Positions 1 through 8,322 are shown, counted from the first letter of the stretch. The stretch: DNA of 64,000 nucleotides from Mediterraneibacter glycyrrhizinilyticus (GCF_015560805.1 NZ_JADMSO010000003.1:1-64000); one strand, 5' to 3'. Numbers and translations: made by a program. The notes: generated from the sequence alone by a model not told the origin.

Positions 1-118
1 TTTAAGAAGTACCGCTTTATAGCGGACCAGTAACAATGCTTGCGATACCCGCCCTTTTGGGCGAGCATGTAACCGGCCCTTATTAGGGCAAATTCAAACC
101 ACCACTTGAAGTGGTGGT
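1..118. mobile_element. End of an IS200/IS605-type element (hairpin array), truncated by window start
   Basis: Four consecutive short hairpins fill this stretch: arms CCGCT/AGCGG at 12-25, CGCCC/GGGCG at 50-63, GCCCT/AGGGC at 76-89, and a near-perfect 21-nt palindrome with arms ACCACCACTT/AAGTGGTGGT at 98-118. Subterminal hairpins without terminal inverted repeats are typical of IS200/IS605 elements, whose right end also encodes the scaffold of the TnpB guide RNA. Directly after the last hairpin begins a reading frame that is clearly the C-terminal part of a KilA-N protein, which suggests insertion into that gene. No transposase is visible because the window starts here, so orientation and family are inferred. 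Confidence 0.45.
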
Positions 119-461
119 AATGATTCCACCAGAATTAACGCCTGCACAGGTGGCATATACCTATGCGAATGAAGCGGATCTATTGAATGTTGTTTTGTTT
201 GGAAAGACGGCTAGACAATGGAAAAATGAAAATCCAACAGTGAAAGGAAATATGCGAGATGTAGCAACACTGAATCAACTACTGGTACTTGCAAATCTGG
301 AAAGCTATAATGCAGTTTTAATTAGTCAAGGGAAGAACCAGAAAGAGCGGATGGAATTACTTCGACAGTTGGCAGTGCAGCAATTGCAAACCTTAGAGAT
401 GATAAGTTTAAATACTTTGCCGAAATTGGAAGATGGGATTAATAAGATGCAGGAAAAGTGA
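119..461 (+). pseudogene. 3' fragment of a KilA-N domain (phage-type) protein
   Basis: The frame encodes about 114 residues matching the C-terminal part of KilA-N family proteins of prophages, including a segment reading LFGKTARQWKNENP followed by a helical tail rich in Leu and Gln. The N-terminal KilA-N DNA-binding domain is missing. The open frame extends upstream into the hairpin of the adjacent element through GTG codons at 111 and 114, but that part is element sequence. The gene therefore looks interrupted by a transposon insertion. The original protein is associated with phage or mobile-element regulation, and its exact role is unknown. Confidence 0.6.
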
Positions 462-474
462 TAGGTAAATAGTT

Positions 475-701
475 ATGAAATATGAACTTTCCTTTTTAAA
501 TAATATACATGATTCTATGGAAATGGTAAATGTAGAGTTAGATCCGTTTTTGGATTTGTTTAGTCAGGGGTATTTTGATGAATTAACCATAAAACATATT
601 AGATTGTTAAAGATTTACCTCAAGAAGCTCAAAAAGATTTTCGAGATACAGTAGCTGGGTATAGAAAATATGCAGAAAGATTAAAAAGGTTGAAACTATA
701 A
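475..701 (+). pseudogene. Small phage-type gene, apparently frameshifted
   Basis: An ATG at 475, 13 bp after the KilA-N stop, opens a 59-codon frame ending at TAG 652-654. From about 603 a second frame (ending TAA 699-701) reads as a normal hydrophilic helix (DLPQEAQKDFRDTVAGYRKY), whereas the first frame becomes lysine-rich and poor there. The simplest reading is one small gene of about 75 residues with an indel near 600-606. I do not recognise the family. Its position next to the KilA-N fragment suggests it belongs to the same decayed phage-like module. Confidence 0.35.
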
Positions 702-894
702 ATTTTGTTGGAATCTGGCAATACCGTTGAATGCGTGGTATTGATGTCTAAAGTCGAGAAGCAGATATGCTGAAAAGGTTTGAAATCAAGGGATTAAAAA
801 AATAATTGTTTGCGTTATTCCGACAAAAAGTATTATTTCGTTATGACACTTTGTATATTGTTCCGTTAAAAGTATTCACGTTGTTCCACTATCG

Positions 895-923
895 TTGTTA
901 TTGTTCCGATAAAGTGGTATACT
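895..923 (+). promoter_or_regulatory. Sigma-A-type promoter with TTGTTCC repeats upstream
   Basis: TTGTTA (895-900), a 17-bp spacer and TATACT (918-923) form a good promoter reading toward the truncated gene at 949. The preceding 60 bp contain three TTGTTCC copies, near 858, 880 and 901, which could be a regulator site. Confidence 0.5.
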
Positions 924-948
924 AAATGCCAGTTGGGAGGGATACTAC

Positions 949-1016
949 ATGTTTATGACGGTAAAACAAGCATTAATTCCCGATTAGATATGTATTTGAA
1001 AATGTTGCAGGACTAA
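949..1016 (+). pseudogene. Remnant of an excisionase-like gene (internal deletion)
   Basis: After a GGGAGGG ribosome site an ATG at 949 begins MFMTVKQA, the usual start of small MerR-type helix-turn-helix/excisionase proteins of integrative elements. The frame ends after 12 codons at TAG 985-987. A second frame immediately downstream reads RLDMYLKMLQD and stops at 1014-1016, which could be the old C-terminus. The appearance is of a gene reduced to its two ends by deletion. The identification rests on eight residues and is tentative. Confidence 0.3.
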
Positions 1017-1039
1017 TATAATATAAATTTTATCATGAA

Positions 1040-1069
1040 GCACCTATCAGAAATGGTAGGTGCTTTTAT
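1040..1069 (+). terminator. Rho-independent terminator
   Basis: GCACCTA and TAGGTGC form a stem around a ten-base loop (1040-1063) and are followed by TTTTATT. It lies downstream of the excisionase-like remnant, between it and the AraC gene on the other strand. Confidence 0.7.
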
Positions 1070-1153
1070 TATGTGAAAAATGTACAGGATAGTAACAAAA
1101 GGTATATTTTTAACTCTCATCGGAACTGGAAGAAAATCCGTGGTTTGCTATAA

Positions 1154-1996
1154 TCAAATCAAATAACCAGATTGTTTGCGGAATTGAAGGGGGGTAATAT
1201 TTTCTTTTTCTTTAAAAATACGGATAAAGTTGTTCACGTTGACGTAACCTACTTTTTCTGCAATGTCGGAAATTGATAAGTCGGAGGAGAGTAACAGCTT
1301 TTTGGCTTCGGTAAGTCGAAATAAAACAAGATATTCCTTGAATGAAATACCTACAATTTCTTTAAATGCGAGAGATAGGGCATGTTTGTTAATAAAAAGC
1401 TTATTTGCAATTTCATGAAGTGTGATTTTTTCATCATAATGATCGTTGACATATTTTTGTACATGAACTACGGCAGAAGAAATATTACCGGTTTGCGCGG
1501 GAAAATATTGCGGGCAGGTACGGTATAGATCGATCAAAATGGAAATTACACAAGTCATACTTTTGGAAACATAAAAAGGAAGTCGACTGCTGTATTCTTT
1601 TTGCAGATTTTGAAAAAGCGGCAATAGGGCATGATAAGTAGTAGTATCTAATGGAATTACATGCTGGAAATTCTTAGGACGCTGTATAAAAATAGAAATC
1701 AATTCCATTTCTTTAATATTAGCCATGATAAGATCACTTGAAATTGTTGTGACATAGCGTTTATAAGGTTCTTTTGTGACGATCAAGCTGTGACGATCTA
1801 AACGGTTCACGAATACCAGGCATTTTTCTCGGATTTGATAACTTTTATGATTGATGAAGAATGTGGCTTCTCCTTCAGTGATAAGAAGCATTTCATATTC
1901 AAAATGAGCTTCTGCGTCGGTATGAGACGGTATAGGGCGTTCTGAATAATAACAACTGATGGATGGTAAGTGTGTGTAATTCATGGAAAACCTCAT
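1154..1996 (-). CDS. AraC family transcriptional regulator (cupin sensor + HTH)
   Basis: The 280-residue protein has an N-terminal cupin-like sensor domain (about 1-160, with HTDAEAHFEYEMLLI near the start) and a C-terminal AraC/XylS double helix-turn-helix domain (about 175-280). The latter shows the signature IANKLFINKHALSLAFKE and a closing ISDIAEKVGYVNVNNFIRIFKE followed by TPLQFR. It is divergently transcribed from the flavin reductase gene starting at 2150, with about 150 bp of AT-rich DNA between them, the common arrangement for an activator and its target. The inducer is unknown. The family call is firm; the target is inferred from position. Confidence 0.88.
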   Translation of the reverse strand: MRFSMNYTHLPSISCYYSERPIPSHTDAEAHFEYEMLLITEGEATFFINHKSYQIREKCLVFVNRLDRHSLIVTKEPYKRYVTTISSDLIMANIKEMELISIFIQRPKNFQHVIPLDTTTYHALLPLFQNLQKEYSSRLPFYVSKSMTCVISILIDLYRTCPQYFPAQTGNISSAVVHVQKYVNDHYDEKITLHEIANKLFINKHALSLAFKEIVGISFKEYLVLFRLTEAKKLLLSSDLSISDIAEKVGYVNVNNFIRIFKEKENITPLQFRKQSGYLI

Positions 1997-2149
1997 TTCT
2001 TACTGTGTGAATATCTGATTTATCGAACAAAAGGTATAAAAAGATAAAAGAATATATGAAATTATAAAAGAGATTAGAAAAAAAGTCAAAGTCTTAAACT
2101 AAAAAAGAGATTAAGTGAAGAATAAGGAGTTGTATAGGAGGTACGGATA

Positions 2150-3505
2150 ATGAAGCATGAGAAATTTAAGTATAAAAATGTAGAAGAAATTAAGCAAAAA
2201 GCGGAGGAATTGAGGATACACATTCCTTTTGCGGAAAATACGAAAGTGCTGAAACAGCCATTAAAATTTGGAGATGTAATAGTAAATAACAGGCTTGGTA
2301 TTGCACCGATGGAGGGGGCAGATGCGCTGCCGGATGGTTCTCCGTCGGAACTGACAAAGCGCCGTTATATTCGAGATGCGGTCGGCGGAAGCGCTTTGAT
2401 TTGGTTTGAAGCAATCTCAATTGTTCCGGAGGGATGTTCCGGATCGCACCAATTGATGCTGACAAAAGAAAATTTGGAGGCTTATAAAAAGTTTACAGCT
2501 GAGGTTAAAGAGGCAGGCTATCGGGCGAATGGATATATTCCATATTTAGTTATGCAGGCAAATCATAGCGGGCGGTATTCAAATCCGGGGAATAAACCGG
2601 CTCCGCTTATCGCATATCGTCATCCAGAGTATGAAAAACTCAGAAAAGCAGATGATTCTTGTATCGTAAGTGATGATTATTTGAAATCCTTGGAAGAAAA
2701 GTTTGGCGAAGCGGCAAAACTGGCAAAAGAAGCAGGATTTGATGCAATTGATGTTAAATCATGTCATGGGTATCTTCTGGCGGAACTGTTGTCTGCATAT
2801 AATCGTCCCGGGGCATATGGCGGAAGTCTGGAAAATCGTACTCGTCTTTTGAGGAATGGGATCAAAGCAGCAAAAGTATATGAAGATGAACAATTTCTTG
2901 TTACTGCGCGTATCGGGATTTATGATGGTTTTGCGTATCCGTATGGATTTGGGGTAAAAGAGGGAGAGGGACTTACCCCGCATTTGGAAGAAGCGGTGGA
3001 ATTAGTGAAAAAACTTTCAGAAGAATTGCATCTTTCTATGATTAATCTGACTATGGGAAATCCTTATGTAAGCGCGCATGTGACGAGACCGTTTGATATC
3101 GGAAAGTATATTCCGGATGAACATCCGCTGGAAGGAATTTCACGCATGATCAATGGAATCGGTCTTGTAAAGAGATCTGTTCCAAATCTGCAAATCTATG
3201 CATCAGGTCCATCTTATTTGCGGCAATATGCAGATCTTTATACAGCGGGTGCGGTAGAAGAAGGGCTGTGTGATGGAATGTTATTCGGAAGAATGTCGTT
3301 TGCAAATCCGGATTTTGCAAATCAAATTATCAAAGAGGGACGAATGGATCTCAAAAAAACCTGCATTACTTGTGGAAAATGTGGTGATCTGATCCGCGGC
3401 GGCAAGCCGACAGGATGTGTAATCCGGGATACAGAAGTATATTTACCATTTTATAAGGAATATCAAAAAGAAAGTGATAAATCGAATCTGTCCGGTTTAG
3501 TCTGA
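2150..3505 (+). CDS. Old Yellow Enzyme-like FMN oxidoreductase (NADH:flavin oxidoreductase family), single-domain
   Basis: The 451-residue protein is an FMN TIM barrel of the OYE/2,4-dienoyl-CoA reductase type. Visible motifs are RLGIAPMEG near residue 50, QANHSGRYS near 139 with the active-site-type His, and the family signature HGYLLAELLSAYNRPGAYGG near 206. Near the C-terminus CITCGKCGDLI plus a later GC resemble the Cys cluster of the Fe-S-containing members. The second FAD/NAD domain of the roughly 650-residue enoate reductases is absent, so an electron donor must be separate. An AGGAGG site lies 8 bp before the ATG, and a terminator follows. The enzyme probably reduces an activated C=C bond in an unknown substrate. 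It sits between its likely AraC regulator and the catabolic operon. Confidence 0.82.
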   Translation: MKHEKFKYKNVEEIKQKAEELRIHIPFAENTKVLKQPLKFGDVIVNNRLGIAPMEGADALPDGSPSELTKRRYIRDAVGGSALIWFEAISIVPEGCSGSHQLMLTKENLEAYKKFTAEVKEAGYRANGYIPYLVMQANHSGRYSNPGNKPAPLIAYRHPEYEKLRKADDSCIVSDDYLKSLEEKFGEAAKLAKEAGFDAIDVKSCHGYLLAELLSAYNRPGAYGGSLENRTRLLRNGIKAAKVYEDEQFLVTARIGIYDGFAYPYGFGVKEGEGLTPHLEEAVELVKKLSEELHLSMINLTMGNPYVSAHVTRPFDIGKYIPDEHPLEGISRMINGIGLVKRSVPNLQIYASGPSYLRQYADLYTAGAVEEGLCDGMLFGRMSFANPDFANQIIKEGRMDLKKTCITCGKCGDLIRGGKPTGCVIRDTEVYLPFYKEYQKESDKSNLSGLV

Positions 3506-3510
3506 AAATG

Positions 3511-3540
3511 AAAAACGTCCATTTGGGCGTTTTTTATTTT
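3511..3540 (+). terminator. Rho-independent terminator after the OYE gene
   Basis: AACGTCC/GGGCGTT stem with an ATTT loop followed by a T-run, 6 bp downstream of the stop codon. It separates the flavin reductase from the transporter operon. Confidence 0.85.
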
Positions 3541-3617
3541 CAGAAATTTAAAATCGGAAAAGTTCATAAGAAAAAAATTATATGATTAGTAAAAAATTAA
3601 CAAAAAATGATTCTATA

Positions 3618-3631
3618 TACAAACGTTTGCA
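3618..3631. promoter_or_regulatory. LacI-family operator O1
   Basis: TACAAACGTTTGCA is a near-perfect 14-bp palindrome with the central CG typical of LacI/GalR operators. It lies about 40 bp upstream of the -35 box of the transporter promoter. Confidence 0.7.
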
Positions 3632-3664
3632 TAAGTAAAATTGTTGGAATTACCAAAAATAAAA

Positions 3665-3700
3665 GTCAATATTGACAATAAAAAGCATATAGAATAATAT
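3665..3700 (+). promoter_or_regulatory. Promoter of the transporter/catabolic operon
   Basis: TTGACA (3672-3677), a 17-bp spacer and TAATAT (3695-3700) make a strong promoter. The -35 box overlaps a perfect 12-bp palindrome GTCAATATTGAC (3665-3676). LacI-type operators lie on both sides. Confidence 0.75.
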
Positions 3701-3752
3701 TTAAATATACAAAAAACACAAAAATATAAGTTATATTTTTTTTGTGTTTGTA

Positions 3753-3766
3753 TGCAAACGTTTGCA
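3753..3766. promoter_or_regulatory. LacI-family operator O2
   Basis: TGCAAACGTTTGCA is a perfect 14-bp palindrome, downstream of the promoter and about 40 bp before the start codon at 3808. Its centre is 135 bp from the centre of the upstream copy, close to 13 helical turns. The likely ligand is the LacI-family protein at 10405. A CcpA cre site is a weaker alternative because cre sequences are usually less symmetric. Confidence 0.72.
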
Positions 3767-3807
3767 AATAAAACTGTGTTGAAAGTGTTGTGAAAAGGAG
3801 AAGAAGT

Positions 3808-4989
3808 ATGAAGAAGAAGTTATTAGCAATTCTTATGACAATGGCAATGACATTTTCATTAGCTGCATGTGGCAGTGATTCAGGGGAAACAAAGGAAGAC
3901 AGTGGAGGAGGAAAAGAAACATCTGGAGATGAAATTGTGATCGGATGTCTCCAAGATATTACGGGAAGTACATCAGGACTTGGAATCTCTGTACAAAAAG
4001 GTGCGCAGGCAGCAGTAGATGAGATTAATGAGAATGGTGGTATTGATGGAAAAGATGTTGTATTAAAAACGTATGATACAAAAGGGGATGTTACGGAGGC
4101 TGTAAATGCGTATATTACAGCAGTTACCGTAGACGAGGTTTCATTGGTGGTAGGACCTCCGGTTGCAAATATTGCGAATGCAATTAAAGAAACTTCTGAA
4201 TCATATGATACTCCGGTCATGGGATTTGCTCTCGATCCGACATGTCAGTTGAAAGAAGATGGAAGCCCATATAAGAATATGTTCTGTTTCCAACCAAGTG
4301 CAACTTCACAGGGACAGATTATGGCGGCATTTGCACTGGAGAATGAACTGAAAACATTTGGTGTGCTTTACAATCAGGAAAATTCTTATTCCGTTTCCCT
4401 TTTGGATCCGTTTTTGGATGAACTGAAAGCAAATGATATTACTGTAGATGAAAATCTGATCGTTGCGTATGGTGCAGCGGATGCTGATTATAAAACCCTT
4501 CTGGAACCATTGGTTTCAGCAGGTGTAGACGCGATCTATTGTCCGAATTATACACAGCAACTGGTAGCGATCAAAACGGCTGCCGACGAGCTCGGATACG
4601 AAGGAAAATTAGTATGTGGTCTGGATGCGGCACCGGCATTTAATACAACATACGGCGGTGACTGTTCAAATGTATATTATATCAATAATATTAATACGGA
4701 TGATCCAACAACAATTGAAATGTCAGATGAAGTAGCGGATGATGTGAGCGCAGTAAATAAGTATTTCCTTGGATATGACGTTGTGATGATTGCCAAAGAA
4801 TGTATTGAAGAAGCAGGATTAGAAGATGCGGATGCACTTCGCGATACAATTGCAAATGTAAATGGATACAAAGGATTAACAGGTACGATCACAATGGATC
4901 CGGAGACACATATGCCTAAAGATATGTCTATGTTCATGTATACATATGACAATCAGACACCGGTTATGCTGGGAGAATTTGGAATCTGA
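3808..4989 (+). CDS. HAAT-type ABC transporter substrate-binding lipoprotein
   Basis: The 393-residue protein belongs to the Leu/Ile/Val-binding (Peripla_BP_6) class. It has a lipoprotein signal ending SLAAC with the lipidated Cys at residue 21, an acidic Ser/Gly linker, and the usual opening IVIGCLQDITGSTSG of the mature domain. An in-frame GTG at 3790 exists, but AAGGAG at 3795-3800 is correctly spaced for the ATG at 3808. It is the first gene of a transporter set with two permeases and two ATPases and should capture the substrate outside the membrane. The class transports amino acids, amides and small organic acids, so the ligand here cannot be named. Confidence 0.9.
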   Translation: MKKKLLAILMTMAMTFSLAACGSDSGETKEDSGGGKETSGDEIVIGCLQDITGSTSGLGISVQKGAQAAVDEINENGGIDGKDVVLKTYDTKGDVTEAVNAYITAVTVDEVSLVVGPPVANIANAIKETSESYDTPVMGFALDPTCQLKEDGSPYKNMFCFQPSATSQGQIMAAFALENELKTFGVLYNQENSYSVSLLDPFLDELKANDITVDENLIVAYGAADADYKTLLEPLVSAGVDAIYCPNYTQQLVAIKTAADELGYEGKLVCGLDAAPAFNTTYGGDCSNVYYINNINTDDPTTIEMSDEVADDVSAVNKYFLGYDVVMIAKECIEEAGLEDADALRDTIANVNGYKGLTGTITMDPETHMPKDMSMFMYTYDNQTPVMLGEFGI

Positions 4990-5012
4990 TCTGATTTGGC
5001 ATAGCGGTGAAA

Positions 5013-5048
5013 ATCATGGCTCCCAATTTTATAATTGGGAGCCATGAT
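5013..5048 (+). repeat. Perfect 16-bp stem-loop between binding protein and permease genes
   Basis: ATCATGGCTCCCAATT (5013-5028) pairs with 5033-5048 around a TTAT loop. No T-run follows, so it is probably an mRNA-stabilising or processing hairpin that lets the binding protein be made in excess, rather than a full terminator. Confidence 0.75.
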
Positions 5049-5082
5049 TATAAAAGAGCGAAAAGGAAAGGAGAAAATTCGG

Positions 5083-5955
5083 ATGTCAATTCAGGTACTT
5101 ATTAATGGTTTGGCAACAGGGGCTGTATATGCGTTGATAGCGACTGGATTTGCATTAATATTTAATGTATTAAAGTTTTCAAATTTTTCACACGGTGCAA
5201 CGATGACAGTCGCAGCATTTGTAGCATATTTCCTCGTTTCGGCGAAAGGATACGGGATTGTTCCGACGTTGATCATCGGCGCGCTTGCCGGAGGCTTGGT
5301 AGCATTTTGCGGTGAATTTATCGGATTTCGGCGTATTTTAAAAAATCATTCATCTGCAACATATTTTTTTGTATCTTCCATTACCCTTGGGACGTTATAT
5401 GAAGGTCTTGTAACAATAAAGGTAGGATCTAACTTTTTTAATTACCCTCAGTTTTTTGAAAAATCGACGGTAGAATTAGGTAAAGTAGTTATTTCCACCA
5501 CAGATTTAATGATGTTGATCATTAGTACGGTCGCACTTGGAATTCTGGCTTTTGTGATTCAGAAGACAAGAATAGGACGTGCACTGCGTGCAGTTTCATT
5601 TGATCGGGATACTGCGCAGCTTATGGGAATTGACTCTACAAGAATTATACAGTTTACGTTTGTAGTTTCAGGTGTGATCGCTGGGTTAGCAGGGGTATTT
5701 CTTGGGATTAAATATACATTATATCCCTCTCTTGGAAGTCTGGTTGTTAAAGGATTCATTGCTTCTGTGATAGGTGGTCTTGGAAGCCTGACCGGCGCAG
5801 TGATCGGAGCCGTTTTGTTGGGACTTGTGGAAACATTGCTGCTGAGCATTATGGGATCGGGATATTCAACAATTGCTACATTTGCAATCATGTTGGTATT
5901 CTTATTGCTCCGCCCACGTGGAATTGCCGGAAGTAATGTTCAGGAAAAGGCATAA
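5083..5955 (+). CDS. HAAT-type ABC permease, LivH-like
   Basis: The 290-residue integral membrane protein has the LivH opening (INGLATGAVYALIATGFALI), the FSHGATMTVAAF segment and a late GLGSLTGAVIGAVLLG motif, the cytoplasmic coupling region of this family. The start at 5083 is chosen because AAAGGAG precedes it at the right distance. A longer reading from 5035 would begin inside the intergenic hairpin. It forms the transmembrane channel with the next gene, 12 bp downstream. Confidence 0.9.
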   Translation: MSIQVLINGLATGAVYALIATGFALIFNVLKFSNFSHGATMTVAAFVAYFLVSAKGYGIVPTLIIGALAGGLVAFCGEFIGFRRILKNHSSATYFFVSSITLGTLYEGLVTIKVGSNFFNYPQFFEKSTVELGKVVISTTDLMMLIISTVALGILAFVIQKTRIGRALRAVSFDRDTAQLMGIDSTRIIQFTFVVSGVIAGLAGVFLGIKYTLYPSLGSLVVKGFIASVIGGLGSLTGAVIGAVLLGLVETLLLSIMGSGYSTIATFAIMLVFLLLRPRGIAGSNVQEKA

Positions 5956-5967
5956 GGAGGAACGAAA

Positions 5968-6843
5968 ATGGCATTATTACAAAATATTTTAACGCAGGCT
6001 TTTATTACGGTAATTGCTGTTTGCGGCGTATATGTGCTAACGGGTCTTACCGGAATGTTCAGTCTTGGGCAGGCTGCATTCATGGCGATTGGATCTTATG
6101 CATCAGGACTTCTTGTGATTAAAGCGGGAATACCGGTACCGGTGGCGATCCTGATTGCAGTTGTCCTTGCAATGGTAGTGGGATATTTGATCGGCTATCC
6201 GGTTGTACGGTTAAGACGGGATTATATTTCTCTTGTGACACTTGGATTTGGAGAGGCGATCGCGGCATTGCTGAACCGTATGACAACATTGACCGGCGGC
6301 GCGTCAGGTCTTACAGGGATACCAAGATGTATTGGGCTGGAAGTAGCGACGATTTCGGCAGTTGCAGCAATCGCATTGGTTGCGTTTTTTAAAACAAGTA
6401 AATATGGAAGACAGTGTATTGCATTACGGGGAGATGAACTGGCTGCAAAAGCAATGGGAATCAATGTGACAAAAATTAAAATGATTGCTTTTATTTTGAG
6501 TGTTGCTCTGACTTCCTATTCCGGTTGTCTTTATTCTTTTTATATGTCTTATGTGGATCCAAGTGGATTTGGATGGAAGAAGAGTGCGGATTGGGTCATT
6601 ATGGTATTTTTCGGAGGAGTAAACAGTTTGACGGGCTCTACTTTGGGAGCATTCATATTAAGCGCACTCCCACAGTTTTTGAGAGATCTGCAGAATTACC
6701 GTTATGTGATCTACGCAGTTCTTGTAATTTTGATCATTAATTTTAAGCCGTCAGGACTGTTGGGCGAATGGGAACTGACAATTGGAAATATTAAAAAATC
6801 TATTCGCAGGATCGGCAGGAAAAATAAGAAGGAGGAACGCTAA
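5968..6843 (+). CDS. HAAT-type ABC permease, LivM-like
   Basis: The 291-residue membrane protein shows the LivM pattern: GMFSLGQAAFMAIGSYASG near residue 30, PVVRLRRDYISLVTLGFGEA, then GVNSLTGSTLGAFILSALPQ, and a basic C-terminal tail. It partners the LivH-like permease. Its stop codon is immediately followed by the ATG of the first ATPase gene, so translation is likely coupled. Confidence 0.9.
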   Translation: MALLQNILTQAFITVIAVCGVYVLTGLTGMFSLGQAAFMAIGSYASGLLVIKAGIPVPVAILIAVVLAMVVGYLIGYPVVRLRRDYISLVTLGFGEAIAALLNRMTTLTGGASGLTGIPRCIGLEVATISAVAAIALVAFFKTSKYGRQCIALRGDELAAKAMGINVTKIKMIAFILSVALTSYSGCLYSFYMSYVDPSGFGWKKSADWVIMVFFGGVNSLTGSTLGAFILSALPQFLRDLQNYRYVIYAVLVILIINFKPSGLLGEWELTIGNIKKSIRRIGRKNKKEER

Positions 6844-7608
6844 ATGGCATTGCTGGAAGTAAAAAACATCTATAAAAGTTTTGGCGGAGTAAAAGCCATT
6901 CAGAATTTCTCGATCGAAGTGAATGCAGGTGAGATTCATGGGATCATCGGACCAAATGGAGCCGGAAAAACAACGATTTTTAATACGATTTCCGGAGTAT
7001 ATACTGCGGATGAGGGAAGTGTATTTCTGAATGGACAGGATATTACAAAGATGGAACAGTATAAGATCACACATCTTGGAATGGGAAGGACATTTCAGAA
7101 TATCCGTTTGTTTAAAGGTTTGACGGTGGAAGAAAATGTAATGTGTGCTTTCGACCCGAGAAGCAGTTATTCCATTCTGGGGGGATTGCTTCCTACACCG
7201 GGAAGAAAGCGGGAAGAGAAAAGAGGACGGGAATTATGTAAAAAATACCTGGATATTGTTGGGATGGCAGAGTATTTGACAGAAAAACCGGAAAATCTGT
7301 CATATGGAATGCAGAGACGAATTGAAATTGCACGCGCACTGATGTGTGAACCTAAAATTTTATTACTGGATGAACCGGCAGCAGGATTGAATCCGACAGA
7401 AGTTGCAGAGCTGACAGAACTGATCCAACGGATTTCGAAAGAACTGGGATTTGGAATCATGTTGATTGAACATCGTCTGGAACTGGTGATGAGTATTTCA
7501 CATGTGATTCATGTTCAGAATTTTGGAGAGACGATTGCAGTAGGAACCCCGGAAGAAGTTCAGCACAATCCTGCGGTGATCGAAGCCTATCTGGGTAAGG
7601 AGGAATAA
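6844..7608 (+). CDS. HAAT-type ABC ATPase, LivG-like
   Basis: The 254-residue ATPase has Walker A GPNGAGKT near residue 36, the Q-loop region GRTFQNIRLFKGLTVEENV characteristic of LivG, the signature LSYGMQRR near 157, and Walker B ILLLDEPAAGLNP with a following switch His (IEHRLELV). It energises import through the two permeases. It starts with no gap after the LivM-like gene and ends 2 bp before the second ATPase gene. Confidence 0.92.
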   Translation: MALLEVKNIYKSFGGVKAIQNFSIEVNAGEIHGIIGPNGAGKTTIFNTISGVYTADEGSVFLNGQDITKMEQYKITHLGMGRTFQNIRLFKGLTVEENVMCAFDPRSSYSILGGLLPTPGRKREEKRGRELCKKYLDIVGMAEYLTEKPENLSYGMQRRIEIARALMCEPKILLLDEPAAGLNPTEVAELTELIQRISKELGFGIMLIEHRLELVMSISHVIHVQNFGETIAVGTPEEVQHNPAVIEAYLGKEE

Positions 7609-7610
7609 AG

Positions 7611-8318
7611 ATGGAAACAATGCTGAAAGTATCTGACCTTTATGTGAGCTATGGTCATATCGAAGCACTGCGGGGCGTCTCCGTCGAAGTTAAAAAAGGA
7701 CAGATTGTATCGATCATTGGTGCGAATGGAGCCGGAAAAAGTACATTATTGCGTACGATTTCAGGATTGGTAAAGCCAAAATCCGGAGGAGTCGAATTTG
7801 AGGGAGAAGTGCTGCCTAAAAAACCAAGTAAAATTGTTGGAAAAGGTGTCGTGCATGTACCGGAAGGAAGAAAGTGTTTTTCTGGTCTGACAATTCAGGA
7901 TAATTTACTGGTAGGCGGATATTTGTTCAAAGGGAAAAGGCTGGAGGAAGATTTAAAAGAACAGTATGATCGTTTTCCGATTTTGGAACAGAGGAAAAAT
8001 CAGTTTGCAGGAACGTTGTCAGGTGGAGAGCAGCAGATGCTTGCAGTGGCAAGAGGATTGATGAGCCGACCAAAGATACTTTTACTTGATGAACCCTCCA
8101 TGGGACTTGCGCCAATTATTGTAAATCAGATTTATGATCTGATCAAACAAATTCGGGATTCCGGAATTACAGTTCTTCTGGTAGAGCAAAATGCAAGAAA
8201 GGCACTAGGAATTTGTGATTATGCGTATGTTTTGGAAAATGGAAAAATCAATCTGTCTGGTTCCGGAGAGGAGCTGCTTTGCTCAGACGCTATAAGAAAA
8301 GCGTATTTAGGAGGGTGA
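7611..8318 (+). CDS. HAAT-type ABC ATPase, LivF-like
   Basis: The 235-residue ATPase carries Walker A GANGAGKST, the LivF-typical VPEGRKCFSGLTIQDNL, signature LSGGEQQM and Walker B ILLLDEPSMGLAP, followed by VEQNARKAL. An AAGGAGG ribosome site overlaps the end of the previous gene. With the preceding four genes it completes a five-part HAAT importer. The catabolic genes follow after only 4 bp, which ties the transported compound to that pathway. Confidence 0.92.
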   Translation: METMLKVSDLYVSYGHIEALRGVSVEVKKGQIVSIIGANGAGKSTLLRTISGLVKPKSGGVEFEGEVLPKKPSKIVGKGVVHVPEGRKCFSGLTIQDNLLVGGYLFKGKRLEEDLKEQYDRFPILEQRKNQFAGTLSGGEQQMLAVARGLMSRPKILLLDEPSMGLAPIIVNQIYDLIKQIRDSGITVLLVEQNARKALGICDYAYVLENGKINLSGSGEELLCSDAIRKAYLGG

Positions 8319-8322
8319 TAAA

